Notes under the pieces: model-generated
What the model was told of the DNA's origin: nothing
Databases searched by the model: none
The model's input: the letters and a program-made list of their open reading frames with translations, nothing else
Program-made: the position numbers and the translations under genes
In this document: piece after piece, positions 16,774-24,792 of the stretch
Position numbering within the stretch: position 1 is the stretch's first letter
How the letters are laid out: each line of letters opens with the position of its first letter
DNA from: CAVPDE01 sp963707125
GTDB lineage: Bacteria > Desulfobacterota > DSM-4660 > Desulfatiglandales > HGW-15
Assembly: GCA_963707125.1 (NCBI GenBank)
Contig: CAVPOU010000007.1
Coordinates: 1-64,000 of the forward strand
Direction: 5' to 3'
Length of the DNA stretch: 64,000 nucleotides

Positions 16774-16800
16774 AGTTTACCACGAATCCATTGCTGTCAA
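16774..16800 (-). promoter_or_regulatory. Candidate sigma-70 promoter of the hemerythrin-encapsulin operon
   Basis: On the minus strand a perfect -35 TTGACA (16795-16800) is followed after 15 bp by TAAACT (16774-16779) with a TGG just before it, resembling an extended -10. The spacer is short of the ideal 17 bp. It would give a leader of about 85 bases before the hemerythrin start. No known oxidative-stress operator was recognised. Confidence 0.35.
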
Positions 16801-16970
16801 GGCTCTCCTTTCAGCCATCCGAAGGTCCTACTGCGGTAAAAGTATGTACAATTCCCCAACACCACCTTGGGGGTCAGAGAGTTCACAAGAAGATATTTTC
16901 ATATTGTGCAGCGCACATTGACTTGAATTGATATGGACATATATTGTTCGAAAAGACGAAGGAGAATAGA

Positions 16971-17240
16971 ATGAAATCAGCAGTGCCTTTTGAGAGAGCA
17001 AGAGTGATCATTCAAAATTGGTTTAACGATTTCTGCAAATTCCACGGAAAGCCGGCGGTCGTTCTTCAAATTAAGGAACAGGGCGATGCGCACACCGGCT
17101 CTTACGAAATAACGAATCCATCAAACAAAAAAAGCACGAAGATTTTCAAGAGCACGGTCAGTGACTACGAGGATTCTGGAAGCGTTGGAATCCCCGGCGA
17201 ATTGAAAGGCGAGATTTGGGACTCCTTTCAGGATCTTTAG
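16971..17240 (+). CDS. Hypothetical protein, 89 residues
   Basis: A soluble protein starting MKSAVPFERARVIIQNWFND, with KFHGKPAVVLQIKEQGDAHTGSYEI and a KIFKSTVSDYEDSG stretch. I do not recognise a family. ATG 16971 follows AAGGAG at 5 bp, and the composition and codon pattern look like a real gene. It is read away from the encapsulin operon and is followed by the PNPOx-family gene 188 bp on. Function cannot be assigned. Confidence 0.55.
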   Translation: MKSAVPFERARVIIQNWFNDFCKFHGKPAVVLQIKEQGDAHTGSYEITNPSNKKSTKIFKSTVSDYEDSGSVGIPGELKGEIWDSFQDL

Positions 17241-17428
17241 TCTTAGCGTGAGTTGCGCCCTTAGGATTCCGGCGTTCTTGATGTAGAGATTTCGATAATG
17301 GCGAAGGTGGACACGTTTTTCTGTCGTTGATTCGGCCACCCAGCGTTTACTTGGGGCAGCCCCCCACAATAAGGCCGATCAGACGCAAGTAATTATCACA
17401 GGATTCACACAAGAAAGGAGCTAGCGCT

Positions 17429-17815
17429 ATGGATTTAAAGAAATATTTTGAAAGCAAGAAAGGACTTGGCGTGTTGAGCACGGCAGACGAAAAGGGCAAA
17501 GTCAACGCTGCGGTTTATTCAAAACCCCACGTGATTGACGACAAACACGTTGCCTTTATCATGGCGGACAGACTGACTCACGCCAACACGAACAAGAACC
17601 CCTATGCCATATTCCTGTTTAAGGAAGAGGGGTCCGGTTATAAAGGTCAGCGGCTGTATCTCAAAAAACTGAGTGAAACCGAAGACCAGGGGCTCATCGC
17701 CGAGACCTGCAAAATCGAATACGCCGGATCGATCTGTGAGCCGCGTTACCTGAAGAAAACCTTCCTCGTCACTTTTTCCGTCCAGTCGGTTCTGCCCTTA
17801 TTGGGGAAGAAATGA
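17429..17815 (+). CDS. Pyridoxamine-5-phosphate-oxidase-like flavin-binding protein
   Basis: A 128-residue protein of the split-barrel, PNPOx-like family: LKKYFESKKGLGVLSTADEKGKVNAAVYSKP, then HVAFIMADRLTHANTNKNPYAIFLF and a final YLKKTFLVTFSVQSVLPLL. Members bind FMN or haem and act as small oxidoreductases or electron carriers; the substrate here is unknown. The start ATG 17429 follows AAAGGAGC at 8 bp. It lies among oxidative-stress genes (encapsulin operon, rubrerythrin). A second, unrelated PNPOx-type protein is at 37010. Confidence 0.75.
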   Translation: MDLKKYFESKKGLGVLSTADEKGKVNAAVYSKPHVIDDKHVAFIMADRLTHANTNKNPYAIFLFKEEGSGYKGQRLYLKKLSETEDQGLIAETCKIEYAGSICEPRYLKKTFLVTFSVQSVLPLLGKK

Positions 17816-17857
17816 GCTAGCAAGGAGGAGTTAACAAAGCGTGGCAGATACGTCTTT

Positions 17858-18161
17858 GACGGTCTCGTGAAAAGTCAGAAAACCCCCTTTTCTGTCATCC
17901 CGGCAGGCAGCTGGAATCAAGTAGTTTACATTGTTACGTATTCACTGGACCCCGGTGACCCTGTCCCGGCAAAAGCCGGGAACCGGACTGACGAGTGTTT
18001 ACGAGTTCATCATACTTGACGGTCTCGTAGAAGTCCATTTCCATGTCATTTCGAGCGTAGCGAGAAATCTTGAATTACTAACACGCTGAAAGGAAAGATT
18101 TCTCCCTGCGGTCGAAATGACAGACTCACACCGCAGGACTTTTTACGAGTTCATCATACTT
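17858..18161. repeat. Nested intergenic repeats
   Basis: The 390-bp gap between 17816 and 18205 holds no gene. It contains GACGGTCTCGTGAAAAGTC at 17858, a second GACGGTCTCGTAGAAGTCC at 18018, and the opposite-sense GGACTTTTTACGAG at 18137, which pair as an inverted repeat. The string ACGAGTTCATCATACTT occurs twice (18001 and 18144). Inside, at 18045-18122, is a copy of the TCATTTCGAGCG...TCGAAATGACA element also found at 14597, 19963 and 30399. Confidence 0.6.
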
Positions 18162-18205
18162 CACTCGGCCTAAGATATTGGAAAACTGTAAGGAAGGAAT
18201 TCAAA

Positions 18206-18802
18206 ATGAGCAAAAAAGATAGGAGGATTGTACTCATAGCGCAGTGTCTGGTTAATCCTTATTGCAGGGTTCATATTTTAGGCCAAAATTTCCCCCTCTC
18301 CAAGGAGTTGACTAACTACCTTATGGAAAAGCATGTGGGGATCATCCAATACCTTTGTCCTGAAACGAGTGCCATGGGCCTCATGCGTAACCCGCAAGGC
18401 CGCCAGCAGTATGATAATGTTTTTTTCAGAAATCACTGCAAGGAGCTTATCAAGGCCCCAATTCTCATGGTCAAGGAATTTATTAAGAACAAGTATCGCC
18501 TTGTCTGTTTTATTGGTTTAGAGAATAGCCCTACATGCGGCATCCATTGGGGAAAACACAAGGTGAATAAGTATCAAACCGAATCGCCGAATCCGGTTGA
18601 TCATCCTGAGCCCGGTGATCCGGTGCTTGCAGGAATAATGGCTGAAATACTCATGGAAGAGTTCGCCAAGGAAAGCATCCAGATTCCTTTTTTGGAGTTT
18701 CCTGCCCTTTCGCCTGCGGACTCGGCGAAAAGAACCAAGTTCTGGGAAGATTTGCGTAAGGTGGTGGAACCTGGTTTTGCCGTGGGTGACCATGACGAAT
18801 AG
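18206..18802 (+). CDS. TudS/DUF523-related Fe-S protein, putative desulfidase
   Basis: A 198-residue protein with the three-cysteine pattern of the DUF523/TudS family: C14 in CLVNPYCR, C51 in CPET and C111 in SPTCG. In thiouracil desulfidase TudS, three such cysteines hold a [4Fe-4S] cluster whose free iron binds the sulfur being removed, so a desulfidase or sulfur-transfer role is plausible here. The spacing and the longer C-terminal half, with PALSPADSAKRTKFWEDL, resemble the TudS-related branch rather than canonical DUF523. ATG 18206 follows AAGGAAT. It is immediately upstream of the rubrerythrin gene on the same strand (56 bp) and may be cotranscribed. Confidence 0.65.
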   Translation: MSKKDRRIVLIAQCLVNPYCRVHILGQNFPLSKELTNYLMEKHVGIIQYLCPETSAMGLMRNPQGRQQYDNVFFRNHCKELIKAPILMVKEFIKNKYRLVCFIGLENSPTCGIHWGKHKVNKYQTESPNPVDHPEPGDPVLAGIMAEILMEEFAKESIQIPFLEFPALSPADSAKRTKFWEDLRKVVEPGFAVGDHDE

Positions 18803-18858
18803 AGCGTGTCTTATCCGATAAATTATTATAGACCCATATGCAGAAAAGGAGTGCAAGC

Positions 18859-19434
18859 ATGCCGACGCTAAAAGGATCCAAGACAGAACACAATCTGCTC
18901 GCTGCTTTTGCCGGCGAGTCTCAGGCGCGTAACCGTTATTCCTTCGCAGCAAGCATAGCTCGAAAAGAGGGTTATGAGCAGATCAGCAGCCTTTTTCTCG
19001 AAACCTCGGATGACGAGAAACAACATGCCAAGCTTTTCTTCAAACACCTTCAGGGGGGCGAGGCGACGATCACCGCGGGCTACCCGGCAGGCGTCGGTGG
19101 GGACACCCTGGCTCAACTGAAAGCTGCCGCTGCCGGCGAACGACACGAGTGGACTGTTCTCTACACGGGCTTTGCGGAAGAGGCCATCCAAGAAGGGTTC
19201 AAGAGTGCGGCAGAGACTTTTAAGCAGGTCGGTGCCGTCGAGGAATGGCACGAAAGACGGTACAATAAGCTGGCCGAGGCGTTGCAGAACAAAAGCGTCT
19301 TCAATAAGCCCCATAAAGTCCTTTGGAAATGCAGGGAATGCGGTCGTGTTGTCGAGGCTTTCGAAGCGCCTCTTAAATGCCCGACCTGTGCGCACCCACA
19401 AGCTTTTTTTGAACTCTATGCCGAGAACTACTGA
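18859..19434 (+). CDS. rbr: Rubrerythrin
   Basis: A 191-residue rubrerythrin, the diiron peroxidase of anaerobes that reduces hydrogen peroxide with electrons from rubredoxin or NADH. The N-terminal four-helix domain shows FAGESQARNRY, ETSDDEKQHAK (ExxH), AIQEGFKSAAE and EEWHERRY (ExxH). The C-terminal rubredoxin-like knuckle is WKCRECGR...LKCPTCAHPQAFFEL with two CxxC pairs. ATG 18859 was chosen because AAAAGGAG sits 7 bp before it and MPTLKGSKTE is the usual family start; an earlier in-frame ATG at 18838 precedes that site. It does not carry an encapsulin loading peptide. Confidence 0.95.
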   Translation: MPTLKGSKTEHNLLAAFAGESQARNRYSFAASIARKEGYEQISSLFLETSDDEKQHAKLFFKHLQGGEATITAGYPAGVGGDTLAQLKAAAAGERHEWTVLYTGFAEEAIQEGFKSAAETFKQVGAVEEWHERRYNKLAEALQNKSVFNKPHKVLWKCRECGRVVEAFEAPLKCPTCAHPQAFFELYAENY

Positions 19435-19503
19435 TACGGCCCCGGCTGAAGGAAGTTTTCCAGGGACCTCTGCATTTAAAGACTTGTGGCGGAGGAATCG
19501 GCG

Positions 19504-19893
19504 ATGGATCTGCTGAGCCCCGGTCTTTTAGGCCAGAAAGAAATGGTGGTTGAAGATCAACATCTGGCCAGCGTCATGGGGAATGTGGGCGTAGAAGTCC
19601 TGTCCACGCATTGTGTGGTGCTGCTCATGGAGCTTGCATCCAGAAACGCTGTGGAAAGCCTCTTGGAAAAGGGCCAGATGGTCGTGGGAACATGGATCGG
19701 CATTCGACATCTGGCGGCTGTTCCAAAAGGACTCAAAGTGAGGGCCGAATCTCGCTTGACAGAGATCAGCGGGCGGAAGCTGACATTTGACGTTGTTGTG
19801 TACGACCCGAACGAAAAGATTGCTGAAGGGGTGAACGAATTGCTGGTCGTGTCGGCGAACAAGTTCCTGGAAAGGGTGAAACGAAAGCTTTGA
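19504..19893 (+). CDS. Hotdog-fold thioesterase, FlK-like
   Basis: A 129-residue protein with the small hotdog thioesterase pattern of the fluoroacetyl-CoA-thioesterase-like group: HLASVMGNVGVEVLSTHCVVLLMELASRNAVES, then GTWIGIRHLAAVPKGLKVRAES and GRKLTFDVVVYDPNEKIAEG. It probably hydrolyses an acyl-CoA; the acyl chain cannot be told from sequence. The start is taken at ATG 19504, 9 bp after GCGGAGG; an upstream GTG at 19486 is also in frame. It follows rubrerythrin by 69 bp on the same strand. Confidence 0.8.
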   Translation: MDLLSPGLLGQKEMVVEDQHLASVMGNVGVEVLSTHCVVLLMELASRNAVESLLEKGQMVVGTWIGIRHLAAVPKGLKVRAESRLTEISGRKLTFDVVVYDPNEKIAEGVNELLVVSANKFLERVKRKL

Positions 19894-19962
19894 GGGCAAC
19901 ACTCCTGAGCCAAGCCGATAACCCTTTCAAAGAGCTAGTAGAGCGTTCCCGAATTAAGATGT

Positions 19963-20034
19963 CATCTCGACCGGAGGGAGAGATCTTTGTATGCGCCTGG
20001 GATCGGTAAGATTTCTCGCTGCGCTCGAAATGAC
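19963..20034. repeat. Intergenic inverted repeat, copy of the TCGAAATGACA family
   Basis: Reads GTCATCTCGACCGGAGGGAG on the left and TCGCTGCGCTCGAAATGACA on the right, with AGATCTTTG / TAAGATTTC inside, forming an imperfect hairpin. It is flanked by GTTCCCGAATTAAGATG and TTATTTCCGGAACGC. It lies between the thioesterase gene and the broken FAD/NAD(P) gene. Confidence 0.65.
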
Positions 20035-20065
20035 AGGATTGCAGCGTTATTTCCGGAACGCTCTA

Positions 20066-21781
20066 CTAGTCCACCAGGTTCGCCCACTGTGAGGCCACCC
20101 TGGAGGCTGACAAGGCACATCCGCGAGCTGTGCTGGCATCCAGGATTTGCCCGCGGGTCATGATGCCGGCGGCATAAAGGCATCGGGAGGGTGTCATGCC
20201 CCTATCGGCCTTCATCCTTAAAACCTGGTGGGTTTCAGGATCGATCCGCAGACTGCCGGAATCGTATGCAATTTTGGCGGCTTCGCTTTCCTTTTCCCCA
20301 GCAGGTTCGCGCCGGGGCCGCAGGCTGAGCCTTTCGACATGGACTAGTCCAGAGCGGAGCAGATTTCTGGCCAGTTCCGATGGGTCATTTGCGTAGGACC
20401 GCTCTTGGCCCCTGGCGTCGACCAATAGGCGTAATGATCTTTCCTCATTCCTCCGTGGGGTTCTCCGTACAGGAACATATAACCCCTCCCTGAAGCGTCC
20501 CTTTGGAGGCTGTAGCTCTTAGCGAGTTTTATGACCTCAACCGTTCCGGACTTCATGATAGCCAGGAGTTTCTCAGCGACTATAGGGGGCATCGGGGCTG
20601 CGTAAGAGAAGAAGAGGGTGCTGTGCTGCTTCTCGAAACGATCTTTGTCGCCTGCTGAGAGATGCAGGTAAATTTCCCTGACCATGGAAAAGCTTTGGTG
20701 AAGTACCGTTTGCCAGAGCATTTCACCCTGTGGGCCGTCTCCCTCCTTGCTTCCTCAGGTCCTGCTCAAGGATTTCGAAGGGGGAAACAGAAGGGTTCAT
20801 CACCTCGGCCCAGGGCATGGGGTGTCCGTACACAGCCTCCAGATCCAAACGGAGTAAACGGAACAGACCTTCCAGGGCCGGCTCCTCGCCGCAGCCTTTA
20901 AGGAGATGCTCCACGTTGCCCTGCGTCAGGAACCGATTCTTGTAGTCTCCCAATTTGCCTCGGACTTTAGGAAGTATTCCTTTGCGAGAGAACAAAGCTA
21001 TTTTTCTGGGGGGAGAAGGGCGCCTGTATTTCAGTTCGCCCGACGGATCACGGTAAAATTCGTCTTCCGCGGTGAGGGTGAGCACGGCATCCACAGCGGA
21101 GAGGCTTGACCCGAGAACCGCAACGCTTGCCCCGTTGGGGATGCCTTCGAGGAGTGCCCGCGCAGGCCATGGAGAGGAAAACCAGCCGGCATTGTTCGAT
21201 TGATTGAACCAATGCCCGGTGGCAAGCAGCACACGGTCTGCCTCCAGGGAAAACGATTTCCCCGCCCTCAAGCTCCTTGATCAGCAGCGTGAGCTTTTCC
21301 CCTTTCTCAGCGGCGTCCAGGACTTCGCACCGGGGGTAGAGGACCATTTCACAGCCAAGGCCTTGTGCCGTTTGCACGGATTCAGCAGAATCGTGCCTTC
21401 AAATACTCCCCCAGCACAACCCGCGGGTAATAGGTGCAGCGACTCGGCCCAAGGCACCCGGTTTTCGAAAAGAGCATTGAATCGTGGCGCGAGCCGCGCG
21501 GACTCAGCCTCCACCCATTCTTTGAAATCGCGAGGACCTCCGGACAGGATGCCCATATCTTCTGCACACGTGTTTGACATGTGGCAGGGCATCACGAACT
21601 GGTCGTTGTGGGGAAAGCCAGGTCCGAAAGAGTCCTGCTTTTCGATAACCACGATCCGGATGCCTGGTGATCCGCAAGGGCTCGGTCCGATTCTCTCTTT
21701 GAGGGTGCGGACAAACTGGCAAAGCGCGGAAGTGCCGGTCAAACCGCAACCAATGATCGCAAAGGTTATTAATGGTTCCAT
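20066..21781 (-). pseudogene. FAD/NAD(P)-binding oxidoreductase, broken by about four frameshifts
   Basis: Joined across frames this is one protein of about 570 codons. It starts MEPLITFAIIGCGLTGTSA (dinucleotide-binding GxGxxG) and continues VIEKQDSFGPGFPHNDQF, VLLATGHWFNQSN, VAVLGSSLSAVDAVLTL (second Rossmann motif), then a helical C-terminal half ending TRGQILDASTARGCALSASRVASQW. This order is that of the FAD-NAD(P)-binding family. Frame changes are required near 21370, 21255-21270, 20722 and 20400. Four lesions in one gene point to a pseudogene. The substrate is unknown. Confidence 0.8.
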
Positions 21782-21802
21782 AATTGTACAAACACCCAGG
21801 AG

Positions 21803-21856
21803 CCCCCTCACCCTTCCCCTCTCCCCCAGATTGGGGGAGAGGGCGGGGTGAGGGGG
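21803..21856. repeat. Near-perfect GC-rich palindrome
   Basis: Arms CCCCCTCACCCTTCCCC and TCTCCCCC mirror GGGGGAGA and GGGCGGGGTGAGGGGG across a short AGATT centre. It is the same style as the palindrome at 12663-12707 and sits just upstream of the broken FAD/NAD(P) gene. Confidence 0.7.
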
Positions 21857-21948
21857 ATCGCTCCGTCAATACTATTTTGAGACGATTAATAAGTCCATGC
21901 ATTAACTCAACCCTTGCCGGGTTTTCCCCTATAGGATGCTGTGCTGTT

Positions 21949-22962
21949 TCACTCCGGACATGGAAAAGCTTTTCTTCCCGCCGACCTGAGGTACTGCGTG
22001 ACCACGGCCCGAGCCTCCTCCGTCGTGACTTTCCTGACAAGGGAAAAGAGATCGGCACAGTTTTTCAGGGTAAGCTGTTTCACGACTTCGATCACCTCCA
22101 GTTCATCCCTGATATGAGGATAGGGCTCATTGGGAGAAACCGTTTCGTCTTTACGAATGAGCTTATTGTAAATCAGGGCACGAGCCGCAAGCAAATCTTC
22201 CATTGGGTCAGGGAGGTCGGGGCGGAGAATGTAGCGCAGGGTCAGGATATCTCCTGGCCCGTAAAGGTGACGGGAGATTCTCATGGACTTCACGGTACCG
22301 CCCATGAGGAAATGCGGCCTTACAGTAACCGAATTTCCTACATTTTGGCGGAGCATGCGCCAGAGAACGTAATGGATCTGCCCCGCCTCAATGTATGATT
22401 TCTTGAAGCGACGAATCATGGGCGCCAGGGCTTCGGCGCGCATCTGATCCCGAACCAGGAATCTCCGGCTGTCGACCCGGGCAAAACGTTTGACGCTCTC
22501 CAGGGTTTCTTCGAATGAACCGGCGGTCGCGGTTTTGTAAAAATCCAGAAGTGCGGCGGTCGCCTGTTTTTCTGCAAGGTAAACCTCGTACTGGACGTGA
22601 TGAGGATCAAGCTTTTCCGGGGAGCCGCCTGAAGAGAAGAACTCATGAATGGCTACAAGATGCTCCAGGTAAGGCTCCACCTGGTAAATGGAAATGCCCA
22701 TAACGCTCAGTTCACGGAGCGCGAGGCACATGGAGTGAATGAAGGCCGGGTATTCGGCGTCCAATGTCAGGACGTATTCCTCAACGGGAAGATCGCCTCT
22801 GAGCATTTGCTGAAAAGAGGCGTCGGGAGGCTCTTCCAGGAAAACGGCTTCGTGGTCTCGCATCAAGGCCGCTGCATGGGGAACCGTTTCAGGTCGGTGT
22901 TCGGCCAGGACAAGGGTGGCGCGTGCAAGCATGGTCATAAGGAGAAGATCCTTGACGTTCAT
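21949..22962 (-). CDS. Hypothetical protein, about 337 residues
   Basis: A soluble, mostly alpha-helical protein of unknown family. Visible stretches are MNVKDLLLMTMLARATLVLAEHRPE, LRGDLPVEEYVLTLDAEYPAF, RELSVMGISIYQVEPYLEHLVAIHEFFSSGG (split across residues about 105-140), SNMR-free helix KRFARVDSRRFLVRDQ, and RNVGNSVTVRPHFLMGG-like QNVGNSVTVRPHF. The start is uncertain: ATG 22962 lacks a clear ribosome site, and the frame is open for another 68 codons upstream. No catalytic motif was recognised. It is read away from the rhodanese gene and toward the broken FAD/NAD(P) gene. Third-position GC is high, which supports a real gene. Confidence 0.5.
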   Translation of the reverse strand: MNVKDLLLMTMLARATLVLAEHRPETVPHAAALMRDHEAVFLEEPPDASFQQMLRGDLPVEEYVLTLDAEYPAFIHSMCLALRELSVMGISIYQVEPYLEHLVAIHEFFSSGGSPEKLDPHHVQYEVYLAEKQATAALLDFYKTATAGSFEETLESVKRFARVDSRRFLVRDQMRAEALAPMIRRFKKSYIEAGQIHYVLWRMLRQNVGNSVTVRPHFLMGGTVKSMRISRHLYGPGDILTLRYILRPDLPDPMEDLLAARALIYNKLIRKDETVSPNEPYPHIRDELEVIEVVKQLTLKNCADLFSLVRKVTTEEARAVVTQYLRSAGRKAFPCPE

Positions 22963-23164
22963 CCATTCATGGCAGTGCCGAATCGTGCGAAGCCATAGAA
23001 AAGGCACGGGATGGGCGTAAAACCCGGCACAAAAAGAAGCATTGGGGGTCTCCAGGACTTCAATCTGTGATATGATACAAATTATATTCCGTTTCGCTGG
23101 GCAGGGGAAGAAAGGAAGCGCTAGGAAATCATTTTTTCGGTTGGTTGTTGTAGGAGGGAAGCAC

Positions 23165-24004
23165 ATGGGAATTATGGATTACTTCAAGCCGGTAGATACC
23201 TGGTCCCCGGACAAGGTCCGGCAGTTCTTAAATGAAGAGAGCCCCCAGGACTACAACCTGGTGGATGTGAGGACCCCGAAAGAATACGAAGAGGGGCACC
23301 TGCCCGGGGCACAGCTGATTCCCGTGGGAGAACTGGAATCCCGGTTGAAGGAGCTGGACAGGACCAAGCCCACGATCACTTACTGAGCGGCCGGCGTACG
23401 CAGCCGGGCCGCTGCCGCAGTCCTTTCGCGGGAGGGTTTCAAGGAGGCCTACAGCATGGAGGGCGGGATTCGTGCCTGGAACGGTCTTAGAGCGGCCGGT
23501 CCTCCGGAGGCCGGGATGGCCTATTTCGATCCGGCCAAGAAGCCGGAGGAGATGATCGCCCTCGCGTGGATGCTGGAGGAGGGGGCTTGCAGGTTCTACA
23601 GGGAAATGGGGAAAAGGCACAAGGGTCCGGATGAAGCAGCGCTTTTCCGGGAACTGTCGGATGATGAAGAGAAACACAAATCCTCCCTTTTCAAAATCTA
23701 CCAGAGACGGACCGGCAAGGATGCGGACCCTGGATTTCCGCGTTCACTCCTCTCCCTAGAATCAGGGGTCGATTATCTGGAGGGCGGGGTGGTCTTGAAC
23801 AAGGCCCTGGAGTGGGCTCAGGGTCAAGAGCTGAAAGACATCCTGGACTTTTCTGTTTCTCTGGAGGTGAACGCCACAGATCTCTACATCAAGATGGAGC
23901 GCAAAGTGGAGGGAGAAGACGCGAAAGAGGTTTTTCAGGCCCTGTCCAATCAGGAGAGAAACCACCTGAAGCGGCTTACCGCCGGTCTTCAAAAAGATTG
24001 GTAG
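23165..24004 (+). CDS. Rhodanese-rubrerythrin fusion with in-frame TGA at the catalytic cysteine: probable selenoprotein
   Basis: One frame of 280 codons interrupted only by TGA at codon 74. Residues 1-110 are a rhodanese domain: YNLVDVRTPKEYEEGHLPGA, then TITY-TGA-AAGVRSRAAAAVL, so TGA stands exactly where the sulfur-accepting Cys of CxxGxRS should be. Residues about 125-279 are a ferritin-like/rubrerythrin domain with the diiron ligand set: LEEGACRFY, DEEKHKSS (ExxH), SLEVNATDLY and NQERNHLKR (ExxH). The uninterrupted continuation and the placement strongly suggest selenocysteine. The start ATG 23165 follows AGGAGGG at 6 bp. Without readthrough only a 73-residue half-rhodanese would be made. 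The product may couple persulfide/selenide chemistry to peroxide reduction. A nonsense mutation or base error is the alternative. Confidence 0.75.
23384..23386 (+). other. In-frame TGA, candidate selenocysteine codon (U74)
   Basis: The TGA replaces the active-site Cys in T-I-T-Y-x-A-A-G-V-R-S. Upstream and downstream codons of the rhodanese domain are in the same frame, with no indel. Sec in place of a redox Cys is the usual pattern of bacterial selenoproteins. Confidence 0.65.
23387..23431 (+). promoter_or_regulatory. Candidate bacterial SECIS hairpin region
   Basis: Directly after the TGA several hairpins are possible. GCGGCC (23387-23392) pairs with GGCCGC (23407-23412), with inner GGC/GCC and a 7-base loop, but its loop is only about 10 bases after the TGA. 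GCAGC (23400-23404) pairs with GCTGC (23411-23415) around the loop CGGGCC, 19-24 bases after the TGA and with GG in the loop, which better fits bacterial SECIS spacing. CCGC/GCGG (23415-23431) is a third option. They are mutually exclusive, so folding is needed to choose. Confidence 0.35.
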
Positions 24005-24103
24005 CGTTCAAAAGTGGTTCCATAGGCTTAAAACATGATAACAGAAACAACGGGAAACGCTGAATGTCTCGGAACCCGAAATTCATTTGATGGAGGGTGG
24101 ATC

Positions 24104-24544
24104 ATGGAAATTAAAAAGATACTCTGGGCAACAGACCTCTCAGAGAATGCCGGCAAGGCGCTACCTCTGGTTACGTCCCTTTCCGAGAGATACCAGACGG
24201 AAGTCCACGTGGTATATGTCTTGGAGGAGTTTGGGCATTTCGGCGCCTGGTACGGCGAATTCGATCGAACTGAGATCGAAAAGATGCAGGAACTGGAGAG
24301 GAAACAGGCCGAGGAGAAGCTAGACGAAATCTGCATGCTTCATCTGGACCGTTGCCCACTCTACATTCGGCACACGGCTGTGGGGGACCCTGCCAACGAA
24401 ATCCTTAAGCTCGTTGAGAAGGAAAGAGCGGATTTGGTGGTGATTGCCAGCCGCGGCCGGAAGAGCCACTTTGATTTCGGAAGCGTGGCTGAAAAGATCG
24501 TAAGGCACTCTCCGGCGCCGGTTCTAGTAATACCTGCCAGGTAG
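24104..24544 (+). CDS. Universal stress protein (UspA family)
   Basis: A 146-residue Usp-fold protein: MEIKKILWATDLSENAGKALPL at the N-terminus, VHVVYVLEEF after the first helix, HTAVGDPANEILKLVEKERADLVVIASRGR and VAEKIVRHSPAPVLVIPAR at the C-terminus. The nucleotide-binding motif is degenerate (GRKSHFDFGSV), so ATP binding is uncertain. These small cytoplasmic proteins accumulate under stress. ATG 24104 follows GGAGGG. It lies 99 bp after the rhodanese-rubrerythrin gene on the same strand. Confidence 0.9.
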   Translation: MEIKKILWATDLSENAGKALPLVTSLSERYQTEVHVVYVLEEFGHFGAWYGEFDRTEIEKMQELERKQAEEKLDEICMLHLDRCPLYIRHTAVGDPANEILKLVEKERADLVVIASRGRKSHFDFGSVAEKIVRHSPAPVLVIPAR

Positions 24545-24792
24545 AGAACGTATGCTGTGACGAGAGAGTTTCCAGGTACAGTTCGTTTCTTTGGCTCAAT
24601 GTGCACCGGCGATTATAAAAGAATATAAATCTGAGAACCGGCCGGACAACCCCATCCTCCTTCTTGCTTTTTTCAGCGGCGAGGTTTATCCCGCCCCACT
24701 AAATCCTTGCGGGCTCGTCCCCTGCGGGGCCTGACTCCCCATCCCAGGGGATTTGTGGTACAAGTAGCTAACCATTGAGGGAGGTGTTTTGT

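Noticed and set aside
18859..19434. Rubrerythrin as a second encapsulin cargo
   Set aside because: Its C-terminus ends after the rubredoxin-like knuckle (YAENY) and lacks the LGIGSL-type peptide.
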